The translations under genes and the position numbers were made by a program. The notes under the pieces were generated by a model that saw only the letters and a list, made by a program, of their open reading frames with translations, ran no database searches and was not told the origin of the DNA. Shown here piece by piece: positions 8,911 through 17,405 of a stretch of DNA of 64,000 nucleotides. This DNA comes from Citrobacter sp. FP75 (lineage in GTDB: Bacteria; Pseudomonadota; Gammaproteobacteria; Enterobacterales; Enterobacteriaceae): contig NZ_JAFDOE010000001.1 of NCBI RefSeq assembly GCF_018342065.1, positions 372,001 to 436,000 on the forward strand. The letters are read 5' to 3'. Each line of letters opens with the position of its first letter. Within the stretch, counting starts at the first letter, position 1.

Positions 8911-9198
8911 CTATGCCTGACCATGCAATGCGGCGAGTTGATTCATCAGCATCTCTTCGATGAGCTCGCTGCGACTCATGTTACGCGCGTCCGCCAGTTC
9001 ATTCAGAGCGTCAACGGCGTCGGCGTTCAGTTTCAGTTCGACACGCTTAAGCCCACGAACTTTGTCGCGTTTAAGCTGATTACGTTTGTTAATACGTAAC
9101 TGTTCATCACGCGAAAGCGGATTGGTTTTGGGTCGTCCCGGTCGACGCTCCTGCGCGAACAGATCTAATGTCGTACGGTCCGTTTGTTCTTTGGCCAT
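8911..9198 (-). CDS. ybfE: YbfE, LexA-regulated small protein
   Basis: This 95-aa hydrophilic protein has a basic N-terminal half (QERRPGRPKTNP). Its C-terminal part (KRVELKLNADAVDALNELAD then SRSELIEEML) looks like a ribbon-helix-helix DNA-binding fold: a short strand followed by two helices. The family is known as SOS-induced with no defined biochemical role. It follows ybfF on the same strand, and a LexA-box candidate lies 117 bp upstream, overlapping the ybfF stop. Confidence 0.88.
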   Translation of the reverse strand: MAKEQTDRTTLDLFAQERRPGRPKTNPLSRDEQLRINKRNQLKRDKVRGLKRVELKLNADAVDALNELADARNMSRSELIEEMLMNQLAALHGQA

Positions 9199-9314
9199 GA
9201 TCTTGGTGACTTCGGGGAAACAATCAGCCAGGCGTCTGCCCGGATGGATAGCGCGCCATCATACATCAGCAGGGGAGACGCGCCAACGCCCACGCACGTA
9301 ATCGCGCGCGGACG

Positions 9315-9330
9315 CTGAGTTTTTAATCAG
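9315..9330. promoter_or_regulatory. LexA (SOS) box upstream of ybfE
   Basis: CTGAGTTTTTAATCAG keeps the essential CTG-N10-CAG framework with an AT-rich centre. It sits between ybfF and ybfE and contains the ybfF stop codon (9327-9329). E. coli has a near-identical LexA site in this position. Confidence 0.7.
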
Positions 9331-10100
9331 TTAGCCTGTTCTGTCAGATAACGACGGATGGCGCGCAGCACGGCATCGGGTTTTTCTGCATGCACCCAAT
9401 GGCCTGCTCCGGCAATGACGTGCGCCCGCGCCAGCGGAAATTGCGCCAGCAGTGGGGCGCGATACGCTTCGCTCACGTAAGGTGAATTGCCTCCAGGAAT
9501 GAACAGCGCCGGGTGGTCCCATGCCGGAATGGTTTCCCAGCCGACAATATGCGGGTACTGATCCCACAGCACCGGGACGTTAAAGCGCCATTCACCGTCT
9601 ACAAAGGATTTCAGCAGAAACTGGATCACGCCTTCTTCTTGCAGGAATTGGCACATCACGCTTGCCGCCTGCTGGCGTGAGGCAGCTTGCGCTTCCGTCA
9701 CGGCATTTATTGCGGCAAAGATCTCATCGTGACGGCGGACATGATAGTCAACCGGGGCGATATCGATAGCCACAAGCTTGTCGATACGTTCCGGTGCGAG
9801 GGCGGTGAGTGCCATGACGGCCTTGCCTCCCATAGAATGACCAATAAAGGTGGCTTTTTCTATTTGATGAGCATCTAACGTATCCAGCAGATCTTGCGCC
9901 ATCGCCGGGTAATTCATCTCTGGGGAACGGGGGGAGAGACCATGGTTTCGCATGTCGACCTGGATGATATTGTGATCAACAACCAGATCGCGTGCCAGTA
10001 TGCCCAGATTGTCCAGGCTACCAAACAGGCCGTGAACCAGGACGATGGGAGAATTATTGTGCAGGTTTTGTGCAGATTGCGCTCGGATATTCAATTTCAT
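9327..10100 (-). CDS. ybfF: YbfF, alpha/beta-hydrolase esterase
   Basis: This is a 257-aa cytosolic esterase of the alpha/beta-hydrolase fold. The oxyanion segment LVHGLFGS (about 21-28), the nucleophile elbow GHSMGGK with Ser 89, and the catalytic His in GAGHWVHAEKP (about residue 233) are present. Related enzymes hydrolyse short- and medium-chain acyl esters including acyl-CoA thioesters; the natural substrate is not settled. It is divergent from seqA across a 196-bp gap and precedes ybfE. Confidence 0.93.
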   Translation of the reverse strand: MKLNIRAQSAQNLHNNSPIVLVHGLFGSLDNLGILARDLVVDHNIIQVDMRNHGLSPRSPEMNYPAMAQDLLDTLDAHQIEKATFIGHSMGGKAVMALTALAPERIDKLVAIDIAPVDYHVRRHDEIFAAINAVTEAQAASRQQAASVMCQFLQEEGVIQFLLKSFVDGEWRFNVPVLWDQYPHIVGWETIPAWDHPALFIPGGNSPYVSEAYRAPLLAQFPLARAHVIAGAGHWVHAEKPDAVLRAIRRYLTEQAN

Positions 10101-10296
10101 GGCAAAGTTCTTTTTTTCACGCTAGCGGGTTAGGGTATCATGTTGACCATTCTGCCACACGGCTGCAACAACTACGGTTACTCCGAGTTTTTCCAGCCAT
10201 CGGGCTTGACGCTATCCGCTGTTGGGATTTGCCTTTACACTACCGGTGTACAATCCCAACGACTTGTATTCAGCAAAGACACCGTACTGGATTAAG

Positions 10297-10839
10297 ATGA
10301 AAACGATTGAAGTTGATGATGAACTCTATAGCTATATTGCCAGCCACACCAAGCATATCGGCGAGAGCGCATCCGACATTTTACGGCGTATGTTGAAGTT
10401 TTCCGCCGCATCACAGCCTGCCACGCCGGTGGTGAAAGAAGTCCGCGCCGTGCAACCTGCCGTGGAAGCCAAGCCGGTTAACCCCGTAAAAGACAAAGTG
10501 CGCGCCATGCGTGAACTGCTGCTTTCCGATGAATATGCGGAACTGAAAAAGGCGGTGAACCGCTTTATGCTGGTGCTGTCTACACTCTATTCACTGGATC
10601 AACACGCGTTCGCTGAGGCTACGGAATCGTTGCACGGCCGTACGCGCGTTTATTTTGCAGCGGATGAACAGACGCTGCTGAAAAATGGTAATCAAACCAA
10701 GCCGAAACACGTGCCAGGCACGCCGTATTGGGTGATCACCAACACGAATACCGGCCGTAAATGCAGCATGGTTGAACACATCATGCAGTCAATGCAGTTC
10801 CCTGCGGAATTGATTGAAAAGGTTTGCGGAACAATTTAA
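10297..10839 (+). CDS. seqA: SeqA, negative regulator of replication initiation
   Basis: This 180-aa protein binds pairs of hemimethylated GATC sites and sequesters oriC and the dnaA promoter after replication. The N-terminal oligomerisation module begins MKTIEVDDELYSYIAS. A variable linker rich in Val/Pro/Ala follows (about 40-70). The C-terminal DNA-recognition domain includes KPKHVPGTPYWVITNTNTGRK. A longer in-frame start at 10222 was rejected because the ATG at 10297 gives the family N-terminus. pgm follows 24 bp downstream in the same operon. Confidence 0.97.
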   Translation: MKTIEVDDELYSYIASHTKHIGESASDILRRMLKFSAASQPATPVVKEVRAVQPAVEAKPVNPVKDKVRAMRELLLSDEYAELKKAVNRFMLVLSTLYSLDQHAFAEATESLHGRTRVYFAADEQTLLKNGNQTKPKHVPGTPYWVITNTNTGRKCSMVEHIMQSMQFPAELIEKVCGTI

Positions 10840-10863
10840 TCCTTGCATTAGAAGGACCAGGCA

Positions 10864-12504
10864 ATGGCAATCCACAATCGTGCAGGTCAACCTGCGCAAC
10901 AGAGTGATTTGATTAACGTCGCCCAACTGACGGCACAGTACTATGTACTGAAACCAACGGCAGGGAACGCTGAGCACGCCGTCAAGTTCGGTACGTCCGG
11001 ACATCGCGGCAGTGCAGGTCGTCATAGTTTTAACGAGCCGCATATTCTGGCTATCGCTCAGGCGATTGCCGAGGAACGTGCGAAAAACGGAATTACTGGT
11101 CCTTGTTATGTGGGCAAGGACACCCATGCGCTGTCAGAACCGGCATTTATCTCTGTACTGGAAGTGCTGGCGGCAAACGGTGTTGATGTCATCGTGCAGG
11201 AAAATAACGGCTTTACGCCAACGCCTGCGGTGTCGAACGCTATCCTGGTCCACAACAAAAAAGGCGGCCCGCTGGCCGACGGTATTGTGATCACGCCGTC
11301 CCACAACCCACCGGAAGACGGCGGGATTAAATACAACCCGCCGAACGGCGGTCCGGCAGATACTAACGTCACTAAAGTGGTGGAAGACCGGGCTAACGCG
11401 CTGCTGGCTGATGGTCTGCAAGGCGTGAAGCGTATTTCATTAGACGCTGCGCTGGCATCCGGTCACGTCAAAGAACAGGATCTTGTGCAGCCGTTCGTGG
11501 AAGGGCTGGCAGATATCGTCGATATGGCGGCAATCCAGAAAGCGGGCCTGATGCTGGGCGTTGATCCGCTGGGCGGCTCCGGTATTGAATACTGGAAGCG
11601 TATCGCTAAGCACTACAACCTGAACCTGACCATCGTTAACGATCACGTTGACCAGACTTTCCGTTTTATGCATCTCGACAAAGATGGCGCCATCCGTATG
11701 GACTGCTCCTCCGAGTGTGCGATGGCGGGTCTGCTGGCGCTGCGTGACAAATTCGATTTGGCGTTCGCCAACGACCCGGACTACGACCGTCACGGTATCG
11801 TCACCCCGGCTGGGTTGATGAACCCGAACCATTACCTGGCGGTGGCGATCAACTACCTGTTCCAGCATCGTCCGCAATGGGGCAAAGATGTCGCTGTTGG
11901 AAAAACGCTGGTGTCCTCGGCGATGATTGACCGCGTGGTGAATGATCTGGGCCGTAAGCTTGTGGAAGTCCCGGTTGGCTTTAAATGGTTCGTTGACGGT
12001 CTGTTCGACGGCAGCTTTGGCTTTGGCGGCGAAGAGAGCGCGGGCGCATCATTCCTGCGCTTCGATGGTACGCCGTGGTCGACTGACAAAGACGGCATCA
12101 TCATGTGCCTGCTGGCAGCGGAAATTACCGCAGTGACCGGTAAGAACCCGCAGGAGCACTACAACGAACTGGCAGCTCGTTTTGGTGCGCCAAGCTATAA
12201 CCGTTTACAGGCTTCCGCGACGTCTGCACAGAAAGCGGCGCTGTCTAAGTTGTCTCCTGAAATGGTAAGTGCCAGCACCCTGGCAGGCGACCCGATCACC
12301 GCGCGTCTGACGGCGGCACCGGGTAACGGTGCATCGATAGGCGGTCTGAAAGTGATGACCGATAACGGCTGGTTCGCTGCGCGTCCATCTGGTACCGAAG
12401 ACGCCTACAAAATTTACTGTGAAAGCTTCCTCGGCGCTGAGCATCGCCAGCAAATTGAGAAAGAAGCGGTAGAGATTGTCAGTGAAGTGCTGAAAAACGC
12501 GTAA
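10864..12504 (+). CDS. pgm: Phosphoglucomutase (alpha-D-glucose)
   Basis: This 546-aa enzyme interconverts glucose-1-phosphate and glucose-6-phosphate, supplying UDP-glucose and glycogen and galactose metabolism. The phosphoserine loop [11 protein letters not shown] places the active Ser at residue 146. The metal-binding loop DPDYDRHG is near 304-310, the sugar-binding loop GGEESAGAS near 390, and the phosphate-binding [10 protein letters not shown] near the C-terminus. It is the second gene of seqA-pgm and ends at a strong terminator shared with convergent potE. Confidence 0.98.
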   Translation: MAIHNRAGQPAQQSDLINVAQLTAQYYVLKPTAGNAEHAVKFGTSGHRGSAGRHSFNEPHILAIAQAIAEERAKNGITGPCYVGKDTHALSEPAFISVLEVLAANGVDVIVQENNGFTPTPAVSNAILVHNKKGGPLADGIVITPSHNPPEDGGIKYNPPNGGPADTNVTKVVEDRANALLADGLQGVKRISLDAALASGHVKEQDLVQPFVEGLADIVDMAAIQKAGLMLGVDPLGGSGIEYWKRIAKHYNLNLTIVNDHVDQTFRFMHLDKDGAIRMDCSSECAMAGLLALRDKFDLAFANDPDYDRHGIVTPAGLMNPNHYLAVAINYLFQHRPQWGKDVAVGKTLVSSAMIDRVVNDLGRKLVEVPVGFKWFVDGLFDGSFGFGGEESAGASFLRFDGTPWSTDKDGIIMCLLAAEITAVTGKNPQEHYNELAARFGAPSYNRLQASATSAQKAALSKLSPEMVSASTLAGDPITARLTAAPGNGASIGGLKVMTDNGWFAARPSGTEDAYKIYCESFLGAEHRQQIEKEAVEIVSEVLKNA

Positions 12505-12518
12505 AATGACCGCATTAA

Positions 12519-12543
12519 AAAGGAGCCGCAAGGCTCCTTTTTT
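12519..12543 (+). terminator. Bidirectional terminator between pgm and potE
   Basis: A 9-bp stem AAAGGAGCC/GGCTCCTTT with a four-base loop (GCAA) has T residues following on both strands, so it can end pgm (rightward) and speF-potE (leftward). Confidence 0.9.
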
Positions 12544-12575
12544 ACATCTTTATTTCTTCTTACTTTTCTGGCTGT

Positions 12576-13895
12576 TTAACCGTGTTTATTTTTCAGTTCA
12601 AAACGCGGTGAAACCAGACCATATAACGTCCAGCCAAGGAAAGTCACGATCGAACCGTACAGCATAGCTTCTTCTCCGGAAGAGTAGAGCGCGTAGAAGC
12701 TATACAGTGCGCCAATAAACGCAACGGCGTTAGCGACTTTGGCTTTTGACGGATTCACGTTCGCCATTTTCTGAATAATAACCAACGCGGCCATCGACAG
12801 AATGTACGGAATGATATTGGTCACGACCGCCAGGTTGACCAGCACATTAAACTGGCTGTTCAGTGACGGGCTGATGGTCATTAGTGATAACCCGCTCTGG
12901 ATGACCACGATAGCCAGCATCCCCTGCACCGGCGCATCGACTTTAGATACACGAGAGAAGATCTTCGGAAAATAACCTTCATCGGCGGATGATTTAAAGA
13001 CCTGGGCGATGGTGAACTGCCAGCCTAACAGCGAACCGCAGCAGGACATTACCATCAATGCCATGATTACTTTACCGACTTCCGGGGTAAACATTTGGGC
13101 GAAAGCCAGACCGAACGGCGCCGTGGAGTTGGCCAAATCCATGTTTGGCACAATACCGGCAATGACGTTGGTTGAGATGATGTAAATCACCGCCGCGCCC
13201 AGCGTCCCACCGAGTACGGCGATGGGCACATTACGCTCCGGATTTTCTACCACTTCGGCATTGGCGCAGGCTGATTCCAGACCGAGGAATGCCCACAGCG
13301 TCATGGCAATCGAGGAACCGACAGCCGTGAAGAACGGAACGTGATGCGGGTTCCAGGAGTTGGCGTACAAGGTCGGACTGAACCAGAACCAGCCGATAAT
13401 GCACAAGCCTACAACCGGAATAATGACGCCCCAAACGGTGATGCTGCTGATCTGCCCGGTAATACGCGCACCACCAAAGTTAGCGACAGTACACAGCCAC
13501 AGCACGCCGATAGTCGCAAGACCAATCTGCACCGGCGACAGCGTGGCCCCCAATAACTCGGTGCCGTAACCGACGGCGGAAATTGCGATCGCCACGTTGG
13601 CAATGAGCAACGATACGCCATAGGTGTAGTTCGCCATAAAGTTGCCGGATTTGCCGAACGCATACTCCGCGTAGCCGCCCATGCCGCCCGATTTACGGCT
13701 GAACATTCCGCACTTGGCGAATGCCCATGCCAGCGCCATTGAACCGACCGCGGTCACCAGCCACGAGATGATCGAGATGGTCCCGACTTCTGCCAGTTTG
13801 GTAGGCAGCATAATGATCCCGGAACCCATCATATTGACCATGGTCAGAATGGTGAGCTGTACAACGCCCATTTTATTCGATTTGGCTTTACTCAT
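12576..13895 (-). CDS. potE: Putrescine-ornithine antiporter PotE
   Basis: This 439-aa APC-superfamily inner-membrane protein with about 12 hydrophobic segments exchanges external ornithine for internal putrescine. The first membrane segment holds the substrate-binding motif NMMGSGIIMLP (about 17-27). Its ATG overlaps the speF stop in an ATGA quartet, so it is co-translated with ornithine decarboxylase. Together they consume a cytoplasmic proton per ornithine and export putrescine, an acid-resistance cycle. Confidence 0.97.
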   Translation of the reverse strand: MSKAKSNKMGVVQLTILTMVNMMGSGIIMLPTKLAEVGTISIISWLVTAVGSMALAWAFAKCGMFSRKSGGMGGYAEYAFGKSGNFMANYTYGVSLLIANVAIAISAVGYGTELLGATLSPVQIGLATIGVLWLCTVANFGGARITGQISSITVWGVIIPVVGLCIIGWFWFSPTLYANSWNPHHVPFFTAVGSSIAMTLWAFLGLESACANAEVVENPERNVPIAVLGGTLGAAVIYIISTNVIAGIVPNMDLANSTAPFGLAFAQMFTPEVGKVIMALMVMSCCGSLLGWQFTIAQVFKSSADEGYFPKIFSRVSKVDAPVQGMLAIVVIQSGLSLMTISPSLNSQFNVLVNLAVVTNIIPYILSMAALVIIQKMANVNPSKAKVANAVAFIGALYSFYALYSSGEEAMLYGSIVTFLGWTLYGLVSPRFELKNKHG

Positions 13896-16090
13896 AATTT
13901 TTCCCCTTTCAGCAGGGCGCTCTGCACTTCACGTGGTGTAATGACGTAACACCACACTTGTTTAAGACCGTCGTTTTCTTCGATGTATACGCCCTGCAGT
14001 TCAGGCGCAAAACCAGGTAGCAGGTTGATGCCTTCTTCCAGTGCGCTGAAATATCGCAACACCGAACCGCCCCATACTTCGCCTGGTACGACACACAGCA
14101 CACCAGGAGGGTAGGGAAGTGCGCCTTCCGCCGCGATTCGGCCTTCGGCATCCGACAGACGAACCAGCTCGACTTCACCGCGCAGATAGGCGTAATTAGC
14201 TTCCTGCGGATTCATGCCAACGCGTGGGAAATGCGATTTACGGAACATCTCTTTTTGCAGTTGCTTCACGTTGTGACGGGAATACAGATCGTGCATTTCC
14301 TGGCACAGTTGACGCAGGGTGTAGCCTGCATAACGTTGTTCGTGCTGCTTGTAAATTGACGGTAAAACCTCTGCCAGCGGCGCATCGGTTTCCAGCAGTT
14401 TTTCGAAACGCACCAGCAGGGCTATCAGCTGCTGTAACTTTGCCATGTCTTCTGCCGGGGTCAGCAGGAACAGAATAGAGTTGAGATCGCATTTTTCTGG
14501 GACGACGCCGTTTTCACGTAAAAAATTGGCGAGGATGGTGGCTGGAACGCCAAAGGTGTCGTATTCACCGTTGCGTGCATTAATGCCCGGAGTGGTGAGC
14601 AGCAGTTTGCAGGGGTCAACGAAATACTGGTGTTCGGCGTAACCTTCGAACGCATGCCAGTGTTCACCAGGTACAAAGTGGAAGAAACGGAGATCGCTTG
14701 CGATCTCTGATGTGTCGTAGGACTGCCAGGGTTGACCATCGACCGTTTCCGGTACGAACGGACGGATGTGATGGCAGTTATCAAGAATCAGTTTGCGCGC
14801 ATCGATGCCATTCACGACGCAATCCATCCACATGTTACGACCGCTGACGCCTTCGTGCATTTTGGCGTTGATATCCAGGGCGGCAAACAGCGGATAAAAC
14901 GGGCTGGTGGAGGCGTGCATCATAAACGCATTATTCATACGTTTATGCGGCACATAGCGCGACTGGCCTTTGATGTGGCTGTCTTTTTTGTGGATCTGTG
15001 AGGTTTGGGAGAAACCCGCCTGTTGTTTATGAACAGACTGAGTCACCAGAATGCCAGGGGAGTCTTCGTTCAGATCCAGAAGTAGCGGAGAACAGTCAGC
15101 CATCATTGGGATAAACTGCTCGTAGCCAACCCACGCGGAGTCAAACAGGATGTAGTCGCACAGGTGACCAATCTTGTCCACTACCTGACGGGCGTTATAA
15201 ATGGTGCCATCGTAGGTACCTAACTGAATCACCGCCAGACGGAATGGGCGTGCATCTCGCGCACGTTGTGGTGCCACTTCGCTCAACAGCTCACGCAGAT
15301 AACCTTCTGTGAAGCAGTGCGCGTCGATTCCGCCGATGAAGCCGTAGGGATTGCGCGCGGTTTCCAGATAAACCGGCGTCGCACCTGCCTGTAATAATGC
15401 ACCATGATGGTTGGACTTGTGGTTGTTACGGTCAAACAGCACCAAATCCCCAGGGGTAAGCAGTGCGTTAAGGACGACCTTGTTGGAAGAGGAAGTCCCG
15501 TTCAGCACAAAGTAAGTTTTATCCGCGTTAAATACTTTTGCTGCATGTTGCTGGGCGATACATGGCGCGCCTTCGTGAATCAACAGATCACCCATTGCCA
15601 CATCGGCATTACACAAATCGGAGCGGAAAAGCGTTTCGCCAAAATACTCAACAAACTGATTACCTGCAGGGTGGCGACGAAAGAATTCGCCCCCCTGATG
15701 CCCTGGGCAGTCAAATGCACTGTTACCCTGGTTGACGTAGTCGACCAGCGCACGGAAGAACGGTGGTCGCAACTGGGTTTCATAATGGCTGGCAGCCGTC
15801 TCCAGTTGGCGACCATAGAAGGCAGTACGGGATTCATTAGGTTCGAATACACCTGAGATTCGTGGCAGGTGCTCTGACGGAACGCGTTCTTCATTTTCAG
15901 TGGCGATAAAAACAGGAATACCGTAGCCGGTAGCGTCAATTTCATCGAGTTTCCCACGTTCAATATCATTGATGGATAACACGATAGCGGCAACATCAAT
16001 AAAATTACTTTCATCGATATTTACACATGTACGCTGGGTGAGAAAACAATCTGGGCAATTTCTGCTTACGGCAATTTTTAATTCAGACAT
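13892..16090 (-). CDS. speF: Inducible ornithine decarboxylase SpeF
   Basis: This is a 732-aa PLP-dependent fold-III decarboxylase, the biodegradative acid-induced form that makes putrescine from ornithine. It has the N-terminal wing domain, the PLP domain with the Schiff-base Lys in SVHKQQAGFSQTSQ (about 356), and a large C-terminal domain. The start MSELK at 16090 is chosen over an ATG two codons upstream because spacing to the AGAG ribosome-binding sequence is better and it matches the family N-terminus. Expression is probably set by the SpeFL leader peptide upstream. Confidence 0.97.
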   Translation of the reverse strand: MSELKIAVSRNCPDCFLTQRTCVNIDESNFIDVAAIVLSINDIERGKLDEIDATGYGIPVFIATENEERVPSEHLPRISGVFEPNESRTAFYGRQLETAASHYETQLRPPFFRALVDYVNQGNSAFDCPGHQGGEFFRRHPAGNQFVEYFGETLFRSDLCNADVAMGDLLIHEGAPCIAQQHAAKVFNADKTYFVLNGTSSSNKVVLNALLTPGDLVLFDRNNHKSNHHGALLQAGATPVYLETARNPYGFIGGIDAHCFTEGYLRELLSEVAPQRARDARPFRLAVIQLGTYDGTIYNARQVVDKIGHLCDYILFDSAWVGYEQFIPMMADCSPLLLDLNEDSPGILVTQSVHKQQAGFSQTSQIHKKDSHIKGQSRYVPHKRMNNAFMMHASTSPFYPLFAALDINAKMHEGVSGRNMWMDCVVNGIDARKLILDNCHHIRPFVPETVDGQPWQSYDTSEIASDLRFFHFVPGEHWHAFEGYAEHQYFVDPCKLLLTTPGINARNGEYDTFGVPATILANFLRENGVVPEKCDLNSILFLLTPAEDMAKLQQLIALLVRFEKLLETDAPLAEVLPSIYKQHEQRYAGYTLRQLCQEMHDLYSRHNVKQLQKEMFRKSHFPRVGMNPQEANYAYLRGEVELVRLSDAEGRIAAEGALPYPPGVLCVVPGEVWGGSVLRYFSALEEGINLLPGFAPELQGVYIEENDGLKQVWCYVITPREVQSALLKGEKL

Positions 16091-16343
16091 TTTCATCTCT
16101 TTAATTTTAGATAATAGCAGGTCCTCAATTTCTCAAATGAGAAATTGATATCTCCGGAAAAAAAGCAAAGTGAGTCCGCTGATAAATAAATCAGTAAATT
16201 GCTTTTTTTAGAATGCAAAAAACCATGCCTGCCCGGTCACAGGTATGTCAGGTATTTGCAGGGTGAGCACCACGGATACAGGCGTAGGCCTGCATTACAG
16301 GGGTCAGGAAGACCTGTATGCTGGAGTGCCCTTAGTCGAGTGA
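16091..16343 (-). promoter_or_regulatory. speF mRNA leader with ornithine-responsive structure
   Basis: The 253-nt RNA between speFL and speF is rich in inverted repeats. Just after the speFL stop a hairpin pairs TACAG...GGTC with GACC...TGTA (16296-16318). Further on, an 11-bp A/T-rich stem AAAAAAAGCAA/TTGCTTTTTTT (16158-16168 with 16199-16209) has a T-rich end and could act as terminator or antiterminator. A 9-bp hairpin CAATTTCTC/GAGAAATTG (16126-16147) lies about 40 bases before speF. In E. coli this leader controls Rho-dependent termination according to ribosome stalling on SpeFL. Confidence 0.7.
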
Positions 16344-16448
16344 CTAACGGGCATTAAAGAAATGAAAGTCGAAGCTGTTACGGTGGGCAAACATCATAAT
16401 ATGCGTTGTCCGCCTTATATGCGGCATCATACGGCTATTATTTTCCAT
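16344..16448 (-). CDS. speFL: SpeFL, 34-aa ornithine-sensing arrest peptide
   Basis: A minus-strand ORF of 34 codons begins MENNSRMMPHIRRTTHI, ends FDFHFFNAR and stops at TAG. It matches the SpeFL leader peptide of E. coli and Salmonella. There, free ornithine captured by the nascent chain in the ribosome exit tunnel stalls translation and lets speF be transcribed. The C-terminal sensor segment HRNSFDFHFFNAR is intact. Compared with my memory of the E. coli peptide there are two changes to Met, near residues 7 and 19, outside that segment. It lies 253 nt upstream of speF. Confidence 0.9.
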   Translation of the reverse strand: MENNSRMMPHIRRTTHIMMFAHRNSFDFHFFNAR

Positions 16449-16647
16449 TTTTTGTTACCTTTCCTGGATAAGTTGAAGGTGTGGGTATTTTATCCAGGAA
16501 ATGGCTATGATCTGTGAAGAAGATCAATAATAAACGATCATTTTCAAAATATTTAGTTAAAAATTATGCATATCACGAAATAAGATACTGAATTGTTGTT
16601 TGTATGTTATCTATTGGTGTTTTGTTATTTTTGCCACGTTTTTACCT

Positions 16648-16673
16648 GGCTGCATAATTATTATTATGCAGCC
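16648..16673. repeat. Perfect 11-bp inverted repeat between kdpE and speFL
   Basis: GGCTGCATAAT (16648-16658) and ATTATGCAGCC (16663-16673) pair perfectly across a four-base loop. There is no clear T-run on either strand, so it is only a weak terminator candidate for sequences leading toward kdpE and may be a protein-binding site. The rest of 16449-16727 is AT-rich and should hold the speFL-speF promoter. Confidence 0.6.
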
Positions 16674-16727
16674 GGAAAAGTGATGGAAAGTATAATCATT
16701 GTTTAATCAAAATAAATGAATAACGAT

Positions 16728-17405
16728 TCACGGCATAAAACGATAACCAATGCCGGTTTCGGTAATGAAATGGCGGGGGCGGGCAGGATCTTGCTCCAGC
16801 TTCTGGCGCAGGTGCCCCATATAAATTCGCAGGTAATGGCTATGTTCGACGGCGTTCGGCCCCCAGACCTGATTCAACAGCTGGCGTTGGGTGAGCACTT
16901 TACCTGCATTGTTAAGCAGAACCGCCAACAGGCGAAATTCAATGGGTGTCAGATGAATTTCTTCTTCAGCGCGGTGTACCAGCCGCGCGGCAATATCTAC
17001 TTTAATATTGGAGAAGTGGACCACCGGTTCGGGTGTCTGTCCGCTTGCGTGGCGACGCAATGCCACGCGTAAACGGGCCTGCAGCTCGCCAATACCAAAT
17101 GGCTTGCTGAGATAGTCATCGGCACCGGCGTCCAGCGCGGCGATTTTGTCGCTCTCCTCACTGCGGGCAGAAAGCACAATCACCGGAATGGCGCTCCATT
17201 GTCGCAGGTCGCGAATAAAATCGATGCCGTCACCGTCCGGCAGGCCGAGATCGAGAATGATGAGATCGGGTTTTCGCGTGGCCGCTTCCAGCAGACCGCG
17301 TTGCAGCGTTTCTGCTTCGTAAACGCGCAGGCCATCGGCTTCCAGCGCGGTACGCAGAAAGCGGCGGATGGCCTGTTCATCTTCAACAATCAGTACGTTT
17401 GTCAC
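16728..17405 (-). CDS. kdpE: Kdp response regulator KdpE
   Basis: This 225-aa OmpR/PhoB-type transcription factor has an N-terminal receiver domain with the phospho-accepting Asp 52 (LDLGLPDGDG) and acidic residues VEDE at 7-10. Its C-terminal winged helix includes HYLRIYMGHLRQKLE. Phosphorylated by KdpD, it activates kdpFABC. Its start overlaps the kdpD stop by four bases (ATGA). It is the last gene of the leftward kdp operon. Confidence 0.97.
   Translation of the reverse strand: MTNVLIVEDEQAIRRFLRTALEADGLRVYEAETLQRGLLEAATRKPDLIILDLGLPDGDGIDFIRDLRQWSAIPVIVLSARSEESDKIAALDAGADDYLSKPFGIGELQARLRVALRRHASGQTPEPVVHFSNIKVDIAARLVHRAEEEIHLTPIEFRLLAVLLNNAGKVLTQRQLLNQVWGPNAVEHSHYLRIYMGHLRQKLEQDPARPRHFITETGIGYRFMP

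Noticed and set aside
8646-8963. Two overlapping plus-strand open frames in the fldA-ybfE gap
   Set aside because: They read through the ERIC element, which explains the open frame; no independent coding evidence.
10222-10296. N-terminal extension of SeqA
   Set aside because: Not part of the SeqA family N-terminus and lies in the promoter region shared with ybfF.
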